From assembly GCA_002497075.1 (NCBI GenBank), contig DAML01000030.1, positions 1 to 64,000 of the forward strand: a stretch of 64,000 nucleotides of DNA, in the 5' to 3' direction. Of the stretch, positions 33,516 to 41,027 are shown piece by piece. The position numbers were made by a program, and so were the translations under genes. Numbering within the stretch: the stretch's first letter is position 1; every line of letters begins with the position of its first letter. Source of the DNA: Methanomassiliicoccaceae archaeon UBA472 (lineage in GTDB: Archaea; Thermoplasmatota; Thermoplasmata; Methanomassiliicoccales; UBA472). A model generated the notes under the pieces. The model worked only from the letters and a program-made list of their open reading frames with translations. It was not told the DNA's origin and searched no databases.

Positions 33516-34725
33516 GATATCTATCGACCCCCACCCGTATCAAAAATTTGTTCATGCTCTTGGATGTGTGGACATTGATGAAAACATAATTCAAAGGGGT
33601 TTTTATCATCTCTCCGCTTTGGAAAGAGAACAATTATTCGATGAGAAACATTCCACGAAACGGATAGCTGAAGGGCATCTGTACGAACATTGTGTTTTCG
33701 AAATAATGGTCGATCTCATCGAGCACGATGACGACTTCAAAGCAATTTTGGAAAAACGGAAAAGAATCACAATTTCAAAGCCCCTCAAACCCGGTAAGAT
33801 GGGTTTTGTCCACAAACATGGGGACATTTTCATCGAGTGCGATCATACTGATCATGCCGAGCTGGACTCCGTGATTATGGACTCCGCAGGAAATTACTGC
33901 ATTATTGAAGCTATTAATGGGTCGGTCAACCTGGACGGGCTTCCTCGCGATTACTCCCGAAAACAATCAATATTGAAGAAAATGACAGGGAAGGATACAA
34001 TCCCATTCTTGTTAATCTCTTCAGAGGATGTTCATAACAAACAACCCATCTGTAAAGTAATGTCAAACCCACACACCTATTTTGCTCATGTCGGGTTTGA
34101 CAAATACTGTTCATTCAAGTTGGGTAGTGAGCGATTTTCATCAATGAACAATCTGCCTCATCGCTCCAAGGTAATGGGGATCTCCGCCTTTCCATTGATT
34201 CAAACGGACTATACTTCGTTATGCGACCAGGCCAAAAAGAGGGTGGTCGATGGATTATCCCTTGGCAAAATTGATTCAGAAGAGTTCCGAGATTACGACT
34301 TTCTCAACAAAATATTACTTAGTCGAGTCTCGATACCATTTTTAGTAGAACTTCTGGAAATAATGGGATACAATTTTATTGGTAGTGGTGAAAACCATCC
34401 GATATCGATCCTGAACCGCATGAATTTCGATTATGCGATATTAGCATTCGAGCTAAACGATATGCGCGGTTCAATCTACTTAAAGAGGAAGAACGAAGCA
34501 CGCTTCATTAAGCTCGGTCCGCGCTACAATCATACGCTGGAGGTAGAGAGGGCCATTACAAAAAGGGCGGGAGGGTTCTACCGAAGCCTAGTGCAGGAAA
34601 AACGCGTACTCGATGATCGGATCATCAATAATTATTTTGAATCATTTTTCAGTAATCCCACCGGTGAGCGAAGGAAGCGCTGGGATCGACCTACCCTGGA
34701 ATCATTGTTAGAAGGTTCGGGTTAG
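33508..34725 (+). CDS. Unrecognised protein with PD-(D/E)XK-like core
   Basis: The 405-residue protein probably starts at TTG 33508, inside the end of the phosphoribosyltransferase gene. No family is recognised. Residues around 105-140 contain ELDSVIMDSAGNYCIIEAING, the order of an acidic residue, a strand, and Glu-x-Ala/Lys expected from restriction-type nuclease cores. An upstream Glu (EGHLYEH near 55) could complete it, but the usual Lys is not certain. The second half is helical and ends in a basic tail (GERRKRWDRP). It closes the operon and may be an effector nuclease. That role is inference. Confidence 0.6.
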   Translation: MSKISIDPHPYQKFVHALGCVDIDENIIQRGFYHLSALEREQLFDEKHSTKRIAEGHLYEHCVFEIMVDLIEHDDDFKAILEKRKRITISKPLKPGKMGFVHKHGDIFIECDHTDHAELDSVIMDSAGNYCIIEAINGSVNLDGLPRDYSRKQSILKKMTGKDTIPFLLISSEDVHNKQPICKVMSNPHTYFAHVGFDKYCSFKLGSERFSSMNNLPHRSKVMGISAFPLIQTDYTSLCDQAKKRVVDGLSLGKIDSEEFRDYDFLNKILLSRVSIPFLVELLEIMGYNFIGSGENHPISILNRMNFDYAILAFELNDMRGSIYLKRKNEARFIKLGPRYNHTLEVERAITKRAGGFYRSLVQEKRVLDDRIINNYFESFFSNPTGERRKRWDRPTLESLLEGSG

Positions 34726-34869
34726 ATATAAATTCAATAATTTACCAATCATGGCGCGGGGGGGGGATCTTGTTAAAAAATCATCGAAGCCACGCTTCCA
34801 GGGTGGTCGGGGGAGATTTTCGAATCGATTTGTTGATCATTCCACATTTTTCACTCATTTTCAAAAAAA

Positions 34870-35199
34870 TCACAAGTCCACAGGGTGATAATCAACTGCT
34901 ATCTCGATCCTATCTATAACCTTACACATTTTAATTGTGATATATGGAATGGCCTCGATCCATAAGCCATCCGATTCCCGATCGCCAATTTCTGAAGCGA
35001 TGAACAGAAAATTCTTCCCCTTTCGAACGACCGCGCCCCAGCAACGAGTAGCTTCCGGCTCTTCGAGTTCGTCAATCTCGCTAAGCTCAATTCGCTCATA
35101 CGCGTGAACATCATACCATTCGATGGCGACCACATCCCCGATTTCAAGATTCTCAAGGTCTATATTCGCCTTCTTTCCGTTCTTCTTACACTTTCCCAT
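34870..35199 (-). CDS. Small conserved protein, right paralogue next to the integrase
   Basis: The 109-residue protein is about two-thirds identical to the protein at 17433-17744 over 81 aligned residues. The N-terminus is lysine-rich (MGKCKKNGKKAN). The body (GDVVAIEWYDVHAYERIEL) is acidic and beta-rich. It begins 4 bases after the stop of the tyrosine recombinase on the same strand, so it belongs to the recombination module. The partner copy lies 17 kb to the left in opposite orientation, so the two bracket the Hma-type and five-gene operons. Function unknown; a DNA-linked accessory factor is plausible. Confidence 0.7.
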   Translation of the reverse strand: MGKCKKNGKKANIDLENLEIGDVVAIEWYDVHAYERIELSEIDELEEPEATRCWGAVVRKGKNFLFIASEIGDRESDGLWIEAIPYITIKMCKVIDRIEIAVDYHPVDL

Positions 35200-35203
35200 G
35201 ATG

Positions 35204-36199
35204 TCACCTTGATGAACTTAACCCCAACTTCGGTATGAATGCCAGATACGCCAACCGGAGGTCCTCAGGGTCGATGTGGTAGTAGATGTCAATGGCGTCC
35301 GGGCGCGAATCGCCTCTGAGCTCCTGTATGTGCTCACGCTGCATTCCTGCTCTCCTCAGATGCGTTGTGAACCAGTGGCGGCAGCAATGTGGTGTGAAAT
35401 GGTCCTCCAGCTTGTCCGAGCTTGCATCGTGCAGGCCGACCAGACCGGCATGCAGGACGACGATGTCGTAGACATGGTTCTTGTTCAGCCTTCCGCCGCT
35501 ATGGCTGATGAAAAGGGCCTTAGAATCGGGACGGGCGTACAATCGGCGCATGTTCATCCACTCCATTAGCACCTGCTTTGTCTCCTCGTCAAAGAACACC
35601 AACCGGTTGCTCCTCTTGGCCGTAGGCTTGAGCTTGATGGACATCTTCTGCCAATCGATGTCGTCCACGTCCAAACTGATGAGCTCGCCTCTTCTCACCC
35701 CGGTCTTGGCCAGGGTGACCACGACCGCACGGTCCTGAAGGCTGACTATGGACCTTACGAGCATGGCCATCTCCTCGACGGAGATCAGCTTGCGGCCCTC
35801 CTGCTGCATCCCCTCCCCGTTCTTGTACCGTTTCAGATATCGCTTCCGGACTGCCTGCACCGGATTCTCCTTTATCTTGTTCTCGAACAGCAGCCATTCG
35901 TAGAATGCGGCCAGAGCGGAGAAGTTGTAGCTCAGCGTGCGATAGGAGATCTTCCTTTCGTTCACCAGGTAGTCTATGTACGCCCTCAGGACGTCCTTGT
36001 CTACCTCGAAGACCGTCTTACGCTTGGACATCAGGAAGAACATGAAGATGCGCATGGCCGAAGCGTAACTGGTCGTAGAGCTCTTGCTCATGCCCTGCAG
36101 GTTACACTCGACCTTGAACTTGTCCAACAGGTCGAACATTTCCGGGTCGAGAAGGACGCTGCTCATCATCTCCGGCTTACGGATAGATTCAGCGTGCAT
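35204..36199 (-). CDS. Tyrosine recombinase (XerC/archaeal integrase-like)
   Basis: The 331-residue protein has an N-terminal SAM-like core-binding domain (residues 15-105) and a catalytic domain. First Arg is in KTGVRRGELISLDVDD near 168. The Lys is in LKPTAKRSNR, HxxR is in FTPHCCRHWFTTH near 270, and the Tyr nucleophile is in AIDIYYHID near 305. The motif that usually reads LGH has Asp (ELRGDSRPDAIDIYYHI), a pattern shared by archaeal XerC-type enzymes. Together with the accessory protein upstream and tRNA-Glu 635 bases away, it is the likely integrase of the island to its left. It overlaps the accessory gene by 11 bases. Confidence 0.88.
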   Translation of the reverse strand: MHAESIRKPEMMSSVLLDPEMFDLLDKFKVECNLQGMSKSSTTSYASAMRIFMFFLMSKRKTVFEVDKDVLRAYIDYLVNERKISYRTLSYNFSALAAFYEWLLFENKIKENPVQAVRKRYLKRYKNGEGMQQEGRKLISVEEMAMLVRSIVSLQDRAVVVTLAKTGVRRGELISLDVDDIDWQKMSIKLKPTAKRSNRLVFFDEETKQVLMEWMNMRRLYARPDSKALFISHSGGRLNKNHVYDIVVLHAGLVGLHDASSDKLEDHFTPHCCRHWFTTHLRRAGMQREHIQELRGDSRPDAIDIYYHIDPEDLRLAYLAFIPKLGLSSSR

Positions 36200-36785
36200 T
36201 CATCCACCGCAGATTCCCGTCCATGTCCTTGCGGACCAATCCCACGTCCAGAAGGAAGTTCAGCCCGTCGCTCCACTTCTTGATCATCTCACCGTCATTC
36301 CGGTCGAAGTGCATCGATTCCAGCAGATCGGTAATGTGGATGCCATTCTTCAGACCGCTCTGCAATACCTGGACCAGGTCCTTGACCATGGTGACGTCCA
36401 CGCTACCGCCCTTGGCGTTCTGGTAGGCGCTTGAGAGCCGAGAAAGCTCCACCTCCTGGTTATGAAATGCAAGATTCAGCGTATCGAAGCGCATCTGTAA
36501 CGCGGCAAGCTCCTTCTCCAGCTTGTTCGCCTTCTCTTCAAGTAACGCCGGTGGCATGGTGACCCTCACCGCACCCATGCGGTGCTGCTCCACCACCTCC
36601 AGGATGTACTTGGACAGGGGCATGCCCGATTTCTCCGCAGCATGCCTCCACTGCTGCATCAGCTCGACCGTAGGCAGATAAACGTCCACTTTCCGTTGCC
36701 TTATCGTCTCCGTTTTCCCTTGATTAGGGCGCCCGGAAGCCCTCTTGTCCGACGGTTTGTCTGACGATTTTTTCAGGCCTTCCAT
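36189..36785 (-). CDS. Integrase-associated DNA-binding accessory protein
   Basis: The 198-residue protein has a basic N-terminus (KKSSDKPSDKRASGRPNQGK), then a ribbon-helix-helix-like segment (RKVDVYLPTVELMQQWRH near residue 32, SGMPLSKYILEVVEQ near 53). A coiled coil (ALLEEKANKLEKELAAL near 80) is followed by a C-terminal domain of small helices. It overlaps the recombinase gene by 11 bases in the same operon. Such partners are common upstream of archaeal XerC-type integrases; a role in directing recombination or expression is likely. It ends about 50 bases from the 3' end of tRNA-Glu, with only AT-rich spacer between. Confidence 0.65.
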   Translation of the reverse strand: MEGLKKSSDKPSDKRASGRPNQGKTETIRQRKVDVYLPTVELMQQWRHAAEKSGMPLSKYILEVVEQHRMGAVRVTMPPALLEEKANKLEKELAALQMRFDTLNLAFHNQEVELSRLSSAYQNAKGGSVDVTMVKDLVQVLQSGLKNGIHITDLLESMHFDRNDGEMIKKWSDGLNFLLDVGLVRKDMDGNLRWMNAR

Positions 36786-36833
36786 GATACTAAAAACACA
36801 TCTGGCTATATCAATTTTTTGACGGTAAAAAAG

Positions 36834-36933
36834 TGCTCCCGCCGGGATTCGAACCCGGGTCTTCGCCTACCTTCCACCGCTTTTCAGCGATGTCGAAAGG
36901 GCGGAATGATTGGCCGGACTACACTACGGGAGC
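36834..36933 (-). tRNA. tRNA-Glu(TTC) with a 25-nt intron after position 37
   Basis: The minus strand reads GCTCCCG at the 5' end (36933-36927) and pairs with CGGGAGC before the discriminator A at 36834. The T arm CCGGG TTCGAAT CCCGG and anticodon loop CTTTCGA (anticodon TTC) are clear; the 3' anticodon stem is GGCGA. A 25-nt intron at 36869-36893 separates G37 from A38. The intron contains an internal hairpin CATCGCT/GAAA/AGCGGTG, fitting a bulge-helix-bulge splicing site. One C-A mismatch sits at the base of the anticodon stem. CCA is not encoded; a CTTTTTT stretch follows the 3' end. Confidence 0.9.
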
Positions 36934-36960
36934 GTGGGTTGGCGCTTGATATTTGACTAA

Positions 36961-36969
36961 TTACTTAAA
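36961..36969 (-). promoter_or_regulatory. TATA-like box of tRNA-Glu
   Basis: On the minus strand GTTTAAGTAA lies about 28-35 bases upstream of the tRNA 5' end at 36933, the usual archaeal spacing. No other transcript starts in this gap. Confidence 0.4.
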
Positions 36970-37100
36970 CATTAGTGAGAACCAAGTTTGGCCAACCAAT
37001 CCATCGCTTGTACGTACCCCCAATGACGGGCATTCGTATGGGCAACACACGAACCCCTCAGAGTAGGATTTAATTATCACCAATCTTCTTTCCCGACCTC

Positions 37101-37931
37101 GTGGCCGCGAAGAAGAGTAACAGCTCCTGCTCCAAGTGCGGAAAGCCTTTCGTCGGTTTGATCATCATCAAGGCCTTCGCCGCCATATACGCGATCTATC
37201 TCTTCGCCATGTTCTTCTTCAACCTGCTGGTCGCCGGCGATGACTGGATGCGGGAACAGCTGTCCTTCATAGAGCCGATCATGCCCTTTGGCCTGGAGTA
37301 CATCGCGATCTCGTTCGTCTTTCTGATCATCGGCATGCCCATCCTAATGGCAGGCATTTACCCCGCCATCGAGAAGAGGTACAAGAGCGCAGGCGTACTG
37401 GCCTGCAAGGAATGCGTAGCGGTCATCGCCAGGGAGCAGGCCGACGCCGCCGAGATGGCTCGGGCCAAGCAGGAAGCGCAGGCCTACGCTCATCAGGCTA
37501 AGATCGAAGGTCTGGAGAACGGCGATCCCTGGCTCGGCAAGCTTATCAGGTCCTGGAAGCAGGACAACCCGAACAAGTTGCCTGACGAATCCATGATCGA
37601 CGAGCTGGTCATGGCCCGCAACATGGAGAAGGCGGGAAATTTTGAAAAGGCCGCGGTCATCCTGGAGAAGTACCGCTTCTGGGAAGAGGCCGGGCGCATG
37701 CGCCGGCTGGACGACCAGAAGGTCATAAAGCACATCACCGTGGACATGAACGCGCTGATCAATCAGGTCGGAACGAAGGGATTAGCCATCCCGTACAAGT
37801 GCTCCTCCTGCGGCGCCAGCATCACCATCGACAAGGACTCCAAGCAGGAAGGCCTGAAGTTCTGCTCGTACTGCGGTACGGCGTACAACGTCGACGATAT
37901 GACCAAGATAATACAGCACGCCCTGGAGTGA
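37101..37931 (+). CDS. Zinc-ribbon membrane protein
   Basis: The 276-residue protein starts at GTG 37101. It has an N-terminal zinc knuckle (CSKCGKPF near residue 10), two hydrophobic segments (residues 18-46 and 65-90), a second CKEC near 108, a helical cytoplasmic part and a C-terminal zinc ribbon (CSSCG near 236, CSYCGTAYN near 256). Two membrane segments plus zinc domains suggest a membrane-bound scaffold or regulator. The family function is unknown. It is the first gene to the right of tRNA-Glu and looks like core chromosome. Confidence 0.65.
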   Translation: MAAKKSNSSCSKCGKPFVGLIIIKAFAAIYAIYLFAMFFFNLLVAGDDWMREQLSFIEPIMPFGLEYIAISFVFLIIGMPILMAGIYPAIEKRYKSAGVLACKECVAVIAREQADAAEMARAKQEAQAYAHQAKIEGLENGDPWLGKLIRSWKQDNPNKLPDESMIDELVMARNMEKAGNFEKAAVILEKYRFWEEAGRMRRLDDQKVIKHITVDMNALINQVGTKGLAIPYKCSSCGASITIDKDSKQEGLKFCSYCGTAYNVDDMTKIIQHALE

Positions 37932-37983
37932 ACGTCCGTCGTCATTCCAGCTAGGTCAACGTCTTGACCCCGTTACACCAATG

Positions 37984-37990
37984 TTATATA
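37984..37990 (+). promoter_or_regulatory. TATA box of the aIF1A gene
   Basis: TTATATA lies 42 bases before the TTG start at 38032. Transcription about 25 bases further gives a leader that contains the GGAGG ribosome-binding site at 38021-38025. Confidence 0.5.
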
Positions 37991-38031
37991 GAGGGACGGG
38001 TTTAAAGGAAACTTACCATTGGAGGCTTCCA

Positions 38032-38373
38032 TTGAGCAACGAACCTTACACCCAGGGGGACCAAGGCGGTGAGAGCGAGGAGATACTTCGCCTCCCGTAC
38101 CCGAACAAGAAGGAGGGCGAGATGTTCGGGATAGCGGACCAGCTGCTGGGCGCTTCCCGCATCAAGATAATGTGCGCCGATGGAAAGTCCCGCATGGGCC
38201 GCATACCCGGGAAGATCAAGAAGAGGATGTGGATCCGCGAAGGCGATCTGGTCATCGTCCGCCCTTGGGACTTCCAGGACGACAAGTGCGACGTCCATTA
38301 CCGTTACACCAAAACTCAAGCGAGCCATCTGAGCCGCAAGAAGGTTCTGCCGAAGAACTTGGACATATTCTGA
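38032..38373 (+). CDS. eif1a: Translation initiation factor aIF1A
   Basis: The 113-residue protein binds the small ribosomal subunit near the A site and supports scanning and start-site choice. It has the S1/OB-fold core (ADQLLGASRIKIMCADGKSR and KIKKRMWIREGDLVIV) typical of aIF1A, with an acidic N-terminus and a basic C-terminal tail (LSRKKVLPKNL). The chosen start is TTG 38032, six bases after GGAGG at 38021-38025. An in-frame ATG at 37981 would add 17 residues but lies before the TATA-initiated transcript. A Rio1 kinase and a KH protein follow in the same order as in many archaea. Confidence 0.9.
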   Translation: MSNEPYTQGDQGGESEEILRLPYPNKKEGEMFGIADQLLGASRIKIMCADGKSRMGRIPGKIKKRMWIREGDLVIVRPWDFQDDKCDVHYRYTKTQASHLSRKKVLPKNLDIF

Positions 38374-38380
38374 GGAAGAG

Positions 38381-39172
38381 ATGCCGACCGAGGACAAACA
38401 CATCCTCAAGCTGGACCGCCAGGTGGACAAGCTCCGCCTCACCCGCTCCTTCGAAAGCTCATCCGAAGGCCGCAAGGTAATGGAAGAGGTGTTCGACAAC
38501 CTCACCCTCGGCGTGATCTTCAAGCTCACCTGCGAGAAGCGCATCTCCACGGTCGATTTTCCAGTTTCCACCGGCAAGGAAGGGAACGTCTTCCGGGCAA
38601 CGGCACCGGACGGGACGTTGGTGGCGCTCAAGATCTATCGCACGTCAAACGCCACCTTCAAGAACATCGCCAAGTACATCGAGGGTGACACCCGCTTCAA
38701 AGGTCTCACCGGGAACCCGCGCAAGCTCATCTACGCCTGGTGCACCAAGGAGTTCAAGAACCTCAACCGGCTGGAGCAGGCGGGCGTTCGCGTTCCGCAC
38801 CCCACCCGATTCCTGAAGAACATCATCGTCATGGACTATATCGGCGATGAGGTCATGGCCGCCCCTCAGCTGCGTTCCGTCCAGCTCGAGGAGCCGGCGA
38901 AGATCTACCGCGAGATCGTCCGGTTCATGAAGCGCGCCTTTCAAAAAGCAAAGCTGGTGCACGGCGACCTCAGCGAGTACAACATACTGATACATGAAGG
39001 GCTGCCCTACATAATCGACTGCGGGCAGGCCATGTTGACCGACCACCCCAACGCCATCGAGTTCCTGAAGCGGGACGTGAAGAACATCAACCGCTACTTC
39101 CGCAACCTCGAGGTCAAGGTGTGGAGCGACGAGACCGTCCTGAAATACGTCCAGGGGGTCAGAGAGAAATGA
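38381..39172 (+). CDS. rio1: Rio1-type serine/threonine kinase
   Basis: The 263-residue protein has the RIO kinase signature: STGKEGNVFRA ATP loop near residue 65, ALKIY lysine near 80, catalytic LVHGDLSEYNIL near 185 and metal-binding IIDCGQA near 205, where RIO kinases use IID in place of DFG. The N-terminal helical extension fits Rio1. RIO kinases act in small ribosomal subunit maturation. Its stop overlaps the start of the KH-domain gene (ATGA), linking it to another ribosome-assembly factor. Confidence 0.92.
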   Translation: MPTEDKHILKLDRQVDKLRLTRSFESSSEGRKVMEEVFDNLTLGVIFKLTCEKRISTVDFPVSTGKEGNVFRATAPDGTLVALKIYRTSNATFKNIAKYIEGDTRFKGLTGNPRKLIYAWCTKEFKNLNRLEQAGVRVPHPTRFLKNIIVMDYIGDEVMAAPQLRSVQLEEPAKIYREIVRFMKRAFQKAKLVHGDLSEYNILIHEGLPYIIDCGQAMLTDHPNAIEFLKRDVKNINRYFRNLEVKVWSDETVLKYVQGVREK

Positions 39173-39714
39173 AGATCGTTAAAGTTCCCAAGGAGCGCGT
39201 CGGCGCGCTCATCGGCCAAGGCGGCGAGACCAAGAAGTTCCTGGAGCAGAGGACCGGCATCAGGATAATCATCGACGCCGAGGAGGGCGAGGTATCGTTC
39301 GACGAGACGAAGACCGAGGACCCGCTCCTGCCGTTAAAGATCATGGACATCGTCAAGGCCATCGGACGAGGTTTCGCGCCTCACAAGGCGTTCCGTCTCC
39401 TGGACGATGATGAGTACCTAGAGATAATGAACATCGACGATTACGTTGGAAAGGGAACGAACCAACTGGTGCGCATGCGCGCCCGCGTCATAGGCGCCAA
39501 CGGCAAGACCCGCCGCATAATCGAGGACCTGGTCGGGGTGCACATATCCGTCTACGGGGACACCGTGGGGATCATCGGAAACTCCGCGCAGATGCCGGTC
39601 GCTCGCACGGCGGTCGATATGCTGCTCAGCGGCAGCGAGCACGCCACCGTCTACAAGTTCCTGGAAAGGAAGCGCGCCGTGCTGCACATCGCCGAGATGG
39701 GCTTCGACCTCTGA
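39169..39714 (+). CDS. KH-domain RNA-binding protein (Pno1/Dim2-type)
   Basis: The 181-residue protein starts at ATG 39169, overlapping the Rio1 stop. Two KH domains are visible: VGALIGQGGETKKFLEQRTG near residue 12 and ARVIGANGKTRRIIEDLVGV near 105, both with GxxG loops. This matches archaeal homologues of Pno1/Dim2, which bind 18S/16S rRNA precursors and partner with Rio kinases and Nob1. A longer start at 39121 would only lie in the Rio1 gene and is not preferred. It converges on the iron-sulfur protein gene, with the stops abutting. Confidence 0.88.
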   Translation: MKIVKVPKERVGALIGQGGETKKFLEQRTGIRIIIDAEEGEVSFDETKTEDPLLPLKIMDIVKAIGRGFAPHKAFRLLDDDEYLEIMNIDDYVGKGTNQLVRMRARVIGANGKTRRIIEDLVGVHISVYGDTVGIIGNSAQMPVARTAVDMLLSGSEHATVYKFLERKRAVLHIAEMGFDL

Positions 39715-40629
39715 TCATTTTCCGTTGTTCAGCAGCGCTAAAAGATTCCGAGGGAAGAGCGCCAGCTCCAGTCCCAGCGGCTCCAATCTCGCCGCCATCA
39801 ACTTGGCCTTCGGTCCGGAGAAATCGCCTTTTAAAAGGAACGAGGTATCGTCCTCGTCGAACTCGGTGCAGTGCACCATCCAGTTACGGACCTTGGCGTT
39901 CTCCGGGCACACCTTCTGGCAGATCATGCAGCCGACCACGGCGTTGTGCATCCCTTCCAGAACGTAATCGGGGAACTCCCTTTCGTTAGGCATCTCGTTG
40001 TGGAACGTCAGGCACCTTTCCGCGTGCAATAGGAAGCGGTCCTCGTCGATCGCCTTCGTCGGGCAGGCCTTTACGCAAGCGCCGCACTCCGCGCAGCGGT
40101 CCATTACTTTCTTTTCCTGCCAATCGTCCGGCAGCTCCCGGTTCGTGAAAAAGCTGGTCAGCCGGTGGAAGGAGCCGTACCTTGGCACGTAGGTTATGTT
40201 GTTCCTTCCGTACTGCACCAGACCCGTCCTGGCGGCCAGCGTCTTGTGCGGCAGTATCGCCCTCATCAGCTGAACGCCGTTGCGGTCACCCTTCTCCAGG
40301 ATGTCCACGATCTCCATGTCCACGTCCACCGCCCTGGCGTACGTAGGCGGCACGATCGTCCGGATTTTTCGTCCATTAACGTTGAAACCGACCTCGCAGG
40401 TCGGCTGCGGCACCGAGACCACGATGATGCTCTTCGCCTCAGGGAACGAGACCGGTACGAAGTACTTGAACCGGAAAAGGTACTCCTTGTAAAGCTCCTC
40501 GGCCAGCAGACCTTTATTGTACAGTCCCTCCACGTCCTCCCGCACCTCGTCCAGATGAGAGACGGACATGGACCGGGCGTCGTATCCCCGCTCCCGGAGG
40601 AGCTTGAGCATGTCACCGTTCTCGGCCAT
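39715..40629 (-). CDS. QueG-like iron-sulfur protein (two 4Fe-4S clusters)
   Basis: The 304-residue protein has two ferredoxin-type cysteine sets. CAECGACVKACP near residue 185 and CLTFH near 210, and CMICQKVCPEN near 238. The upstream region (KTLAARTGLVQYGRNN near 130) resembles the cobalamin-binding part of epoxyqueuosine reductase (QueG). Archaea mostly lack queuosine, so this is better called a QueG-like or reductive-dehalogenase-like protein. No Tat signal is visible, so it is cytoplasmic. It converges on the KH gene. Confidence 0.8.
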   Translation of the reverse strand: MAENGDMLKLLRERGYDARSMSVSHLDEVREDVEGLYNKGLLAEELYKEYLFRFKYFVPVSFPEAKSIIVVSVPQPTCEVGFNVNGRKIRTIVPPTYARAVDVDMEIVDILEKGDRNGVQLMRAILPHKTLAARTGLVQYGRNNITYVPRYGSFHRLTSFFTNRELPDDWQEKKVMDRCAECGACVKACPTKAIDEDRFLLHAERCLTFHNEMPNEREFPDYVLEGMHNAVVGCMICQKVCPENAKVRNWMVHCTEFDEDDTSFLLKGDFSGPKAKLMAARLEPLGLELALFPRNLLALLNNGK

Positions 40630-40712
40630 GGGCTTTGTAGGAACGGCATGCCTAGCATGGGATTAAGCACTTTCCCCCGTTAACGATTGAATCTCTTGTA
40701 GGTGATTTTTGA

Positions 40713-41027
40713 TCAGAGAAAGATCGTCTGGGAATGACGCAGGTTATCAAACCTCGGTTTCTTTTCCGAGTTCTCGATCACCTTGAACATCCGACCGATA
40801 TTGTCCGGAACATTCACTTCATTGATGCTCAGAGAAGATTTTGCCTTCCTGGCGACATACTCATGCGCGAATGATCGGGTGATGGTTTCTACTTCAGAGA
40901 AATCTAGAATTATCTCTGGGCATCGTTGAGACTCGAGTCTGTCCATGAACGAGGTGGCGATATCTCGAAGAGCAAGATCTGGCGATAGCTCATGCGCAAT
41001 AGATATTTTACAGGCTTGTGTGCTCAT
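40713..41027 (-). CDS. STAS-like domain protein (DUF4325-type)
   Basis: The 104-residue protein has the STAS-like alternation of strands and helices with ILDFSEVETITRSFAHEYV near residues 40-58. This is the DUF4325 signature, including the phospho-acceptor-like Ser/Thr after the central strand. It overlaps the GHKL ATPase gene by 20 bases. ATPase plus STAS pairs resemble the anti-sigma/anti-anti-sigma logic, but archaea lack sigma factors, so the partner switch must control something else. Confidence 0.7.
   Translation of the reverse strand: MSTQACKISIAHELSPDLALRDIATSFMDRLESQRCPEIILDFSEVETITRSFAHEYVARKAKSSLSINEVNVPDNIGRMFKVIENSEKKPRFDNLRHSQTIFL

Noticed and set aside
34757..34767. Run of nine G residues
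   Set aside because: It lies in a non-coding gap, has no gene to regulate by slippage and may be a sequencing artefact.
1..36833. Left attachment copy of the tRNA-Glu 3' end
   Set aside because: No stretch matching the last 25 or so bases of the tRNA was found by eye. A computed search is needed before claiming either presence or absence.
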